Origin: an uncultured Lachnospiraceae bacterium
GTDB lineage: Bacteria; Bacillota; Clostridia; Lachnospirales; Lachnospiraceae
DNA: 64,000 nt
NCBI GenBank assembly: GCA_900544445.1
Contig: UQVK01000002.1
Span: 1-64,000 of the forward strand
Direction of reading: 5' to 3'
A program made the translations under genes and the position numbers. How positions within the stretch are numbered: the first letter of the stretch is position 1; the number at the start of each line of letters is the position of its first letter. The notes under the pieces are model-generated. The model made no database searches, was not told the origin of the DNA, and saw only the letters and a list, made by a program, of their open reading frames with translations. Shown in pieces: positions 42,970-50,206 of this stretch.

Positions 42970-44123
42970 AGATACTGATCGTAAGAAGTTTTCCGGACAT
43001 ATTGAATCTGAACGCCTATAATGTGCAGGAAATCGGACTGGCAAAGGCACTGACACGCAGAGGTCTGGAATGCGGGATTGTCTTATATAATGGAAGCCAG
43101 AAGGACAGGAAGGAGCGGTATACCTTTTCCGAGGACGGAAAGGAATATTCGTTCATCATTTACTGGCTGAAGGGCTTTTCCTTTTTTAAAAACGGCATCA
43201 TGCCCTCTGTGTTTCGGCTGATCTCTCAGTATGATGTGATTCAGGTACACGAATATGATCAGATTTTAAGCTGGATGCTGTATACGCGGATGAGAAAGCC
43301 GACGGTCATCTATCATGGACCTTACTATCATGAATACGCAAAGGGATATAATCTGAAATGCAGAGTGTTTGACACGCTGTTTCTGAGAAACAGAAGGCCG
43401 GAAAAGGCGGTATGCCTGACAAAGAGTGAGCCTGCGGCTGATTTTCTGAGAAAAAAGGGCTTTTCCCATGTGCACGCAGTGGGGGTGGGAGTGGATCAGG
43501 ATCAGTTTCAGGCAAAACAGCAGGAGCAGGTGCGCTGTCTTCTGGATCCGGACGAGAGCGTATTCCGGCTGCTGTATGTGGGAAAAATCGAGGCGCGCAG
43601 AAATGTCTATTTTCTGGCGGAGCTTTTTGAGCGGCTTCTCATAAAAAATGATCACTTGGAGCTGGTGATCGTTGGAAGCGGAGAACCCGATTATGTAAAG
43701 CCGTTTCTGGAAAGAATAAAAAAATGGACGGATGAGGGAAGAATTCATTATATTCCGAAGGCAACCCAGAAGGAGCTGGCGCTGGTGTACAGAAATGCCA
43801 ACCTGTTCGTATTTCCGAGTAACTATGAGATTTTCGGCATGGTTCTTCTGGAAGCGCTGTATTTCGGCCTTCCCGTGGTCAGCAGTCAAAACGGCGGCGC
43901 AAGCGTTTTGATCCGGGATGGAGAGAACGGATATATGCTGGAAGGGTTTGAAGCTTCTGTCTGGGAAGAGAAAATTCTTCAAATTGCAGGAAACAGGGAA
44001 ATGTATGAAAAAATGAAAAAAAATGCCCATGATACGGTGGAACGGCATTTTCTATGGGATCGGCTGGCAGACCGGTTTCTTGCGGGGTATGAGGAAGCGG
44101 AGCGGCTTTATCAGATGAAATAA
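42966..44123 (+). CDS. Glycosyltransferase family 4
   Basis: A 385-aa GT4 protein. MKILIVRSFPDILNLNAYNV at the N-terminus is less usual, but LLYVGKIEARRNVYFLAELF and PSNYEIFGMVLLEALYFGLPVV (near 279-300), with the E-x7-E Glu residues, are standard. GTG start overlapping the GT32 stop. This is about where base composition starts to fall: the next gene is far more AT-rich. Confidence 0.87.
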   Translation: MKILIVRSFPDILNLNAYNVQEIGLAKALTRRGLECGIVLYNGSQKDRKERYTFSEDGKEYSFIIYWLKGFSFFKNGIMPSVFRLISQYDVIQVHEYDQILSWMLYTRMRKPTVIYHGPYYHEYAKGYNLKCRVFDTLFLRNRRPEKAVCLTKSEPAADFLRKKGFSHVHAVGVGVDQDQFQAKQQEQVRCLLDPDESVFRLLYVGKIEARRNVYFLAELFERLLIKNDHLELVIVGSGEPDYVKPFLERIKKWTDEGRIHYIPKATQKELALVYRNANLFVFPSNYEIFGMVLLEALYFGLPVVSSQNGGASVLIRDGENGYMLEGFEASVWEEKILQIAGNREMYEKMKKNAHDTVERHFLWDRLADRFLAGYEEAERLYQMK

Positions 44124-44171
44124 AAAGAGAAGCTATGATAATGTGAAAACGGATGTAATGAGGGGAAATAA

Positions 44172-45206
44172 ATGAGAAAGAAAAGAAATGTATTATTAAA
44201 TATACTGGAGGGAGTTGCCAGCATTTGTGTTGTTATGTTACATTGTAGCTTCCCTGGAGATATTGGAAGAGTAATATATGGGATTTCTCGTTTCGCAGTA
44301 CCGTTATTTTTTGCGGTTTCGGGATATTATATATACAATGAAGACGGGGCAAAAGTCAGGAATGCTTTACCAAATAAAGTAAAACATATTACTGCTATTT
44401 TTCTTGGGACGGAAGTTTTTTATTTTATTTGGCATATTTTGCAGCCATTTCTTATCTATGGGAGTTTTAGTGGAACGATCGAATGGCTGAATACAAAATT
44501 TACAATAAAAAATATAATTAGCTTTATTATTTTTCAAAATACATTGATTGGGGATGTTTCTTGGTTTTTGGTGGCCCTTATAATGTGCTATCTTGTTACT
44601 TTCCCTATAGCGAAACATAATAAATGGAAGAAATGTACCCTGTTGATCCTTCCTTTGTTATGCATAAATGTACTTTTGGGAGAGATTGGATCTTTAACAG
44701 GAATAAAAATACAATGGTATTGGTGCTCTAATTTTTGGTTATTGGGATTCCCATGCTATGCACTGGGATTCTATCTGCGAATCCACGAAAAGAAATTTAT
44801 GAAATTGCTAACATGTAAAAGAATTTTTTGGATTCTTTTGGGAACGGGTGGACTGGCCGTCATAGAGAGGGCGGTTACTGGTGAGAATCAGCTTTATTTT
44901 TCTAACATTCCATTTATGGTCTGTAGTTTTATGTTTTGTTTGAAATATCCTGAGGTCACTGTGACAAGTCATATTCTGAAGAGCCTGAGTAATATCGGGG
45001 AAAAGTATTCTTTAGGGGTTTATATATTGCATCCTGTCATAAGAGATCTATTGAAAATATTTGTGGGTAAGGCTGGCTTTAATGATAATAGTATATGGAA
45101 CTGGTGTTTGCCAGTATTGACAGTATTATTTAGTATTATAATATGGTGGGGATGGCGTATTATCTTAACCTTTTTGAAAAGGATAAAAAGAGAGAGCTAT
45201 CAATGA
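44172..45206 (+). CDS. Acyltransferase 3 family membrane protein (OafA-like)
   Basis: A 344-aa protein with about ten membrane segments. NILEGVASICVVMLHCSFPG (about residues 10-29) is the N-terminal helix of the acyltransferase-3 family, with the conserved His; FFAVSGYYIY and YSLGVYILHPVI are further family blocks. It would O-acylate the glycan (usually acetyl) at the membrane. Codon use and base composition differ strongly from its neighbours (one inspected 60-base line has 19 G/C), indicating a recent import. GAGGGG provides the ribosome site. Confidence 0.88.
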   Translation: MRKKRNVLLNILEGVASICVVMLHCSFPGDIGRVIYGISRFAVPLFFAVSGYYIYNEDGAKVRNALPNKVKHITAIFLGTEVFYFIWHILQPFLIYGSFSGTIEWLNTKFTIKNIISFIIFQNTLIGDVSWFLVALIMCYLVTFPIAKHNKWKKCTLLILPLLCINVLLGEIGSLTGIKIQWYWCSNFWLLGFPCYALGFYLRIHEKKFMKLLTCKRIFWILLGTGGLAVIERAVTGENQLYFSNIPFMVCSFMFCLKYPEVTVTSHILKSLSNIGEKYSLGVYILHPVIRDLLKIFVGKAGFNDNSIWNWCLPVLTVLFSIIIWWGWRIILTFLKRIKRESYQ

Positions 45207-45254
45207 AAATAATGGAGGGATTAATAACATATCTTCTGAAAAATGATGAATGGT

Positions 45255-45283
45255 TTGCCCTGTACCCCTGTTTGTGTTATACT
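45255..45283 (+). promoter_or_regulatory. Sigma-A-like promoter of the radical SAM gene
   Basis: TTGCCC (45255-45260), a 17-bp spacer and TATACT (45278-45283), about 46 bp before the ATG. It gives the right half of locus 2 its own start of transcription after the AT-rich acyltransferase. Confidence 0.68.
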
Positions 45284-45328
45284 GAGCAGAAGGTATTGAT
45301 GAAGACGTAAGAAAGGCGGGACAGAACA

Positions 45329-46375
45329 ATGGCTAAGAGAACCCTCTATGGGACAGTTATTGTGACATACAGATGTAACGCTCACTGCAATATGTGCGAC
45401 TGTTTCCGGGACCCGACCAGGCCGGAGGAAGAGATCACTCTGGAAGATATCAAAAAGCTTCCGGAAATGGCATTTACCAATATTACCGGAGGCGAGCCCT
45501 TTATCCGAAAGGATATTCCGGAAATTGTCAGAGAACTCTATAAAAAGTCTGACAGAATTGTCATATCTACAAACGGCTATTTCACAGACCGGATTCTGGC
45601 TCTGTGCCAGGAGTTTCCCAAAGTGGGAATCCGGATCAGCATAGAAGGGCTGCAGGAGACGAACGATAAAATCAGAGGCATCCCGGACGGCTTTAACAGA
45701 GGCTATGGCACGCTGAAGAAGCTGGTAGAGATGGGCCATCCTGATGTGGGATTCGGGATGACAGTTCAGGATATGAACTGTGAAGACCTGGTCCCTCTGT
45801 ATGAGATATCCAATGAGCTTGGCATGGAGTTCGCCACAGCCACCCTTCACAATTCTTTTTATTTCAGAAAGACAGATAATAAAATTGATGATAAACTAAA
45901 GGTGTCCAGAAATTTTGAGAAGCTGATTAATGAGCTTTTGAAAAGTAAATCGCCCAAAAAGTGGTTTCGCGCCTATTTTAACCATGGCCTGATCAATTAT
46001 ATTTATGGAAATAAGCGCCTTCTTCCCTGTGACATGTCGAAGAACGCATTTTTCATCGATCCGTTCTGTGATGTGATTCCCTGCAACGGAATGGAAAAGA
46101 AGGCGGTAATGGGAAACCTGCATGAGCAGAGCTGGGACGAGCTCTGGAACTCTGAGCAGGCGGAAAAGGTGAGAGAATGCACCCGCAAATGTGACCGCAA
46201 CTGCTGGATGATTGGAAGCGCTTCCCCTGCCATGCATAAGTACATCTGGGTTCCCGGATGGTGGGTTGTGAAGCATAAGTTTTTAAAGGGCGGAAAATAC
46301 AGGCTGGAAGAGAATAAATTTATTGATTTTTCGCAGGAAGAGAAGGGGAAGGATACGGGCAGGAGCCAGAAGTGA
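45329..46375 (+). CDS. Radical SAM/SPASM-type protein
   Basis: A 348-aa protein. CNAHCNMC at residues 16-23 is the C-x3-C-x2-C that binds the radical [4Fe-4S] cluster; NITGGEPFIR near 51-60 is the SAM-binding GGE motif; and the C-terminal part has FCDVIPCNG and CTRKCDRNC, cysteines like those of SPASM auxiliary-cluster domains. Such enzymes modify peptides or sugars (for example epimerisation, dehydrogenation). No precursor peptide gene was seen nearby, so a carbohydrate or lipid-linked substrate is likely given the neighbours, but this is inference. It has its own promoter and overlaps the next gene. Confidence 0.85.
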   Translation: MAKRTLYGTVIVTYRCNAHCNMCDCFRDPTRPEEEITLEDIKKLPEMAFTNITGGEPFIRKDIPEIVRELYKKSDRIVISTNGYFTDRILALCQEFPKVGIRISIEGLQETNDKIRGIPDGFNRGYGTLKKLVEMGHPDVGFGMTVQDMNCEDLVPLYEISNELGMEFATATLHNSFYFRKTDNKIDDKLKVSRNFEKLINELLKSKSPKKWFRAYFNHGLINYIYGNKRLLPCDMSKNAFFIDPFCDVIPCNGMEKKAVMGNLHEQSWDELWNSEQAEKVRECTRKCDRNCWMIGSASPAMHKYIWVPGWWVVKHKFLKGGKYRLEENKFIDFSQEEKGKDTGRSQK

Positions 46376-47364
46376 TGACAAAGCAGACAAAGTGGAAGCT
46401 GTATGAAAAAAGATGCGCTTTTCGGGAATTTTATTTTCATAAAGTGATCAGAAGGCATATTTGTGAAAAATATCTGAATTTTGATCCGGTAATGCATTTT
46501 TACGCAAATCAGTTCATTATGGGGAAGCGAAAAACCAACCGATGGATTGCACAGAAACTGCGTTCCGGGGAACCATTTATGGTTGCGCGTTTTGGAAATA
46601 CAGAGTTATCTGTTATGACCAGTGTCCTGAAAAGAAGACTGTTTGGCGAGACGGAAGAGGTAAAGGCCCGCTTTGATAAATGGTTTAAACGGTTAATGGA
46701 ATGGTCCGGCTTCTTCCCGAATAATCCGTCTTTGGCTGAGAATTTTACGGATCTGATGCTGGAAGCCTGTAAACAGGTAGATGTTCTTGCAATGTGGCAC
46801 TGCCAGATGGATGATTATGTGATTACGGAATATATGCCGCAGGTAAAGCTTTCCTTTCTCAATTATCTGGAGCCATGGAGGTGTAAGGAACCCTGGTCGG
46901 CTGCCTTGGAAGGAAAGAAGGTTCTTGTAATTCATCCTTTTGACGAGTCCATCCGTTCCCAGTATGAAAGGAGGGAACTCCTGTTCCCGGGAACAGATGT
47001 CCTTCCGCAGTTTGAATTAAAAACGTTAAAAGCGGTGCAGACGATTGCAGGCGAGAAAGATGACCGGTTTGATACCTGGTTTGATGCACTGGATTATATG
47101 TACCATGAGGCTATGAAGATCGATTTTGATGTGGCAATTCTCGGATGTGGCGCTTATGGCTTCCCGTTGGCCGCAAGGCTGAAGGCTGCTGGAAAGCAGG
47201 CCATTCACATGGGGGGAGTGACGCAGATTTTGTTCGGTATAAAGGGAAAGCGCTGGGTGGAAAATCCCAGAGCCCAATTGAAATTCAATGATGCGTGGGT
47301 GTTTCCGAAAGCTTCAGAAACTCCGACAAGAAGCGGAGATGTGGAAGGCGGATGCTACTGGTAA
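46375..47364 (+). CDS. GT-D-like putative glycosyltransferase
   Basis: A 329-aa protein. FMVARFGNTELSVM (near residues 67-80) resembles the R-F-G-D/N-x-E core of the GT-D fold (DUF1792/dGT1 family of streptococcal adhesin glycosylation); VLVIHPFDESI and ILGCGAYGFPLA support a Rossmann-like fold. That match is by motif only, so the call is tentative. Start: ATG after AGGAG at 46361-46365, directly overlapping the previous stop; a GTG one codon upstream is also possible. The gene lies between the radical SAM and a GT23-like gene. Confidence 0.62.
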   Translation: MTKQTKWKLYEKRCAFREFYFHKVIRRHICEKYLNFDPVMHFYANQFIMGKRKTNRWIAQKLRSGEPFMVARFGNTELSVMTSVLKRRLFGETEEVKARFDKWFKRLMEWSGFFPNNPSLAENFTDLMLEACKQVDVLAMWHCQMDDYVITEYMPQVKLSFLNYLEPWRCKEPWSAALEGKKVLVIHPFDESIRSQYERRELLFPGTDVLPQFELKTLKAVQTIAGEKDDRFDTWFDALDYMYHEAMKIDFDVAILGCGAYGFPLAARLKAAGKQAIHMGGVTQILFGIKGKRWVENPRAQLKFNDAWVFPKASETPTRSGDVEGGCYW

Positions 47365-47406
47365 GTTCGGTTGGCCTCGAAATGTTTTGATGCAGGGAGT
47401 AAGTAT

Positions 47407-48351
47407 GTGAATATCAAAGGAAAACTGAAGAAGATGGCGTTTTTCGATCATCTTTATGTCCAGTGGAAATGGCGGGAAAGAAAAGTATCCTGGGGAGCAG
47501 AGAATCCGGATAAGACTTTTTTGGTAATCAGACGTGCCCAATGTAAGGCGGGGTTATTTTCGCTGGTCATGACAAATATGGGACTGGTAAAATACGCTCT
47601 GGATAAAGGATATATTCCGGTTATAGATATGCAGTCGGAACGGAATACATATCTTGATGAAGAGCAGGTAGGCAGGGAAAATTCCTGGGAATTTTATTTT
47701 GAGCAGCCATGCGGGTACAGCCTGAAAGATATCAGCAGAAGCAGAAATATCATTTTGAGCAGCGGGCTGATTGGAAAGAATAATTTTTTCCCGGAAGACA
47801 GGATGGTAAAAAATCCAGAAGAATATCGGATGTGGCGCAATCTGTTTCAACGGTATTTTCGTGTAAAAAAGGAAGTACTGGAAGAAGCGGAAGCGCTGAA
47901 AAGGGAATTGTTCCATGGAGAAAGGGTATTGGGCGTATTATGCCGTGGAACCGATTATACCAATACCCGGCCAAAGGATCATCCCATACAGCCAGAAACC
48001 GCGGATGTGCTGGTTAAGGTTGATGAGGTGTTGCATAAGCAAAAATGTTCTTATGTCTATCTGGCAACGGAAGACAACGATATTTATGAGATGTTTGAGC
48101 GGCAGTACGGTGAAAAGCTGAAAGCGCTGAAAACGAGAAGGTATCATAATACGGGGAAGGAAAATATCAACGATATCTCGGCGAAAAGCGGGGAGAGCAA
48201 ATATCAGCTGGGAAGAGATTATCTGCTGACTATCCTTCTTCTGGCGGATTGTAACTGCCTTGTGGCCGGAAGCGCCGGAGGGACATATGGGGCGCTTCTT
48301 ATGGGAAAAGAATATGAGTATCGGTATATCTTTGATCTGGGAACATATTAG
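47407..48351 (+). CDS. GT23/O-fucosyltransferase-like glycosyltransferase
   Basis: A 314-aa protein. GLVKYALDKGYIPVIDM (near 59-75), GVLCRGTDYTNTRP (near 177-190) and YVYLATEDNDIYEMF (near 217-231) resemble the GDP-fucose transferase superfamily (NodZ/GT23, GT65/68), where the R-G-T/S-D stretch binds the donor. The same layout is found in a gene at 59.7 kb. A GTG start is chosen because AGGGAG lies 7 nt upstream; the frame is open 12 codons further to a TTG. Donor unproven. Confidence 0.68.
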   Translation: MNIKGKLKKMAFFDHLYVQWKWRERKVSWGAENPDKTFLVIRRAQCKAGLFSLVMTNMGLVKYALDKGYIPVIDMQSERNTYLDEEQVGRENSWEFYFEQPCGYSLKDISRSRNIILSSGLIGKNNFFPEDRMVKNPEEYRMWRNLFQRYFRVKKEVLEEAEALKRELFHGERVLGVLCRGTDYTNTRPKDHPIQPETADVLVKVDEVLHKQKCSYVYLATEDNDIYEMFERQYGEKLKALKTRRYHNTGKENINDISAKSGESKYQLGRDYLLTILLLADCNCLVAGSAGGTYGALLMGKEYEYRYIFDLGTY

Positions 48352-48420
48352 ATGCCGAAATCAGTAATATGAAAAAAGAATGTCTGCGCTGTGGCGAAAA
48401 GCATTCGGACAGGACTACAC

Positions 48421-50166
48421 ATGAAAAAAATGTTGAATGAGCTCAGATATATTTTTAACAGACAGCAAAAAGTACGCTTATTGCTGCTTCTGGTGGCGAT
48501 TGCGATAGGTACTTTTCTGGAATTGATGGGTGTGACGGCAATCATGCCCTTCATTGAGGTTGTCATGAATCCGGAAGCGATTCAGAAAAAATGGTATCTG
48601 ACCGTTTTATATGATGGGCTGGGGTTCCAGACGGATGTAGCCTTTATGGTTTTTCTTGCGCTTGCGCTTGCGGTGATTTATATCGTAAAAAATATTTACC
48701 TGTGTGTCATGTACAATCTGCAGTATCATTTTACGTTCAGCAATCAGAGAAAGCTGGCATACCGCATGCTGGACTGCTACATGCGCCAGCCGTATGCGTT
48801 TCATCTTTCTCATAACAGCGCGGAGCTGATCCGGAATGTGAGTAATGATACCAATATGATGTTTCTTGGCGTCTTGGCAATTCTTCAGCTGATTACTGAG
48901 CTGTGCGTCTGTGTTGTCCTGGGGATTTTCCTGTTCGTTCAGGATAAGACGATCACGGTAGGCGTAGTAGCGATTCTGGGGCTGTTCCTCCTCTTTTTCG
49001 CAAAAGCATTTAAGAAATATCTGTCTCGGATTGGAAATGAGGACAGAAAGTATAATGCAGGAATTACGAAATGGCTCCTGCAGTCGTTCGGCGGTATCAA
49101 GGAAACCAAGATCATGGACCGGGAAGATTTTTTCCTGGGTCAGTTTGATTATAATTATAGAAATTATGCCAGCTGTGAGCGGACGTACAGATTTCTTCAG
49201 GTAGCGCCCAGACCGATCATGGAGGCGGTCTGCATCTGTGCGCTCTTGCTGGTGGTGGCGTTTAAACTGCTTAACGGAACGCACAGTGTCTACTTTATTT
49301 CCACACTGTCCGTTTTTGCGGTGGCGGCCTTCCGCCTTCTGCCTTCCATTAACCGGGTGGCGAATTATTTAAGTGTGATAATGTTCAATAAGCCTGCAAT
49401 TGACGCGGTCTATCATGACCTGAAGCAGATCGATGAACTGGAGAAGAATAAGGTACATTCGGATAAAACGGAGCCGCCCCTGCCCCTGAATGGGAAGATT
49501 GAGGTGCGGAATATGTCCTTTCATTATCCGGATACAGATGTTTATGTCTTAAAAAATATCAGTTTCTCCATTAAGAAGAATGAATCTACCGCTCTGATTG
49601 GGCCTTCCGGCGCGGGAAAGACTACTCTTGCGGATATTATCCTTGGCGCGCTGGAGCCGGTTGAAGGCGGCGTATATGTCGATAACGCGGATATCAGAGA
49701 GCATATGGCGGCATGGCATAAGAATCTCGGATACATTCCGCAGACGATCTACCTGATGGATGATACGGTACGGAATAATATCGCATACGGTATTCCGGAG
49801 GATGGTGTGGACGAGGATAAAATCTGGAGGGCGCTGGAACAGGCTCAGCTGAAGGAATTTATTCAGAGTCTGGATAAGGGGCTGGATACGGAAATCGGAG
49901 AGGGTGGAGTACGACTGTCCGGCGGCCAGCGCCAGAGGATCGGAATCGCGCGGGCATTGTATCATGATCCGGAGGTACTGGTTCTGGATGAGGCGACCTC
50001 TGCTCTGGACAATGAGACGGAGAGCGCTGTCATGGAGGCGATTGATAACCTGTCCGGAAAAAAGACACTCATTATTATTGCGCACAGACTTACTACGATT
50101 AAGAACTGTGACGTGGTGTATGAGGTGAAGGATGAGGGGATCAGGAAGGTATCAAAGACAGATTGA
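48421..50166 (+). CDS. PglK/MsbA-like ABC flippase (second copy)
   Basis: A 581-aa permease-ATPase fusion: about six membrane segments in residues 15-310, Walker A GPSGAGKTT near 394-402, LSGGQRQR near 498-505, Walker B VLVLDEAT near 518-525 and IIAHR near 553. FRLLPSINR (about 303-311) again resembles PglK. It is homologous to the 17.65-kb flippase over its full length but well diverged, so each probably serves its own polymer. It starts 70 nt after the GT23-like gene with AGGA as a modest ribosome site. Confidence 0.9.
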   Translation: MKKMLNELRYIFNRQQKVRLLLLLVAIAIGTFLELMGVTAIMPFIEVVMNPEAIQKKWYLTVLYDGLGFQTDVAFMVFLALALAVIYIVKNIYLCVMYNLQYHFTFSNQRKLAYRMLDCYMRQPYAFHLSHNSAELIRNVSNDTNMMFLGVLAILQLITELCVCVVLGIFLFVQDKTITVGVVAILGLFLLFFAKAFKKYLSRIGNEDRKYNAGITKWLLQSFGGIKETKIMDREDFFLGQFDYNYRNYASCERTYRFLQVAPRPIMEAVCICALLLVVAFKLLNGTHSVYFISTLSVFAVAAFRLLPSINRVANYLSVIMFNKPAIDAVYHDLKQIDELEKNKVHSDKTEPPLPLNGKIEVRNMSFHYPDTDVYVLKNISFSIKKNESTALIGPSGAGKTTLADIILGALEPVEGGVYVDNADIREHMAAWHKNLGYIPQTIYLMDDTVRNNIAYGIPEDGVDEDKIWRALEQAQLKEFIQSLDKGLDTEIGEGGVRLSGGQRQRIGIARALYHDPEVLVLDEATSALDNETESAVMEAIDNLSGKKTLIIIAHRLTTIKNCDVVYEVKDEGIRKVSKTD

Positions 50167-50206
50167 TGAGTGTTTGGGTGGTCTGGTAGATAAAGGATGG
50201 AAAAGA

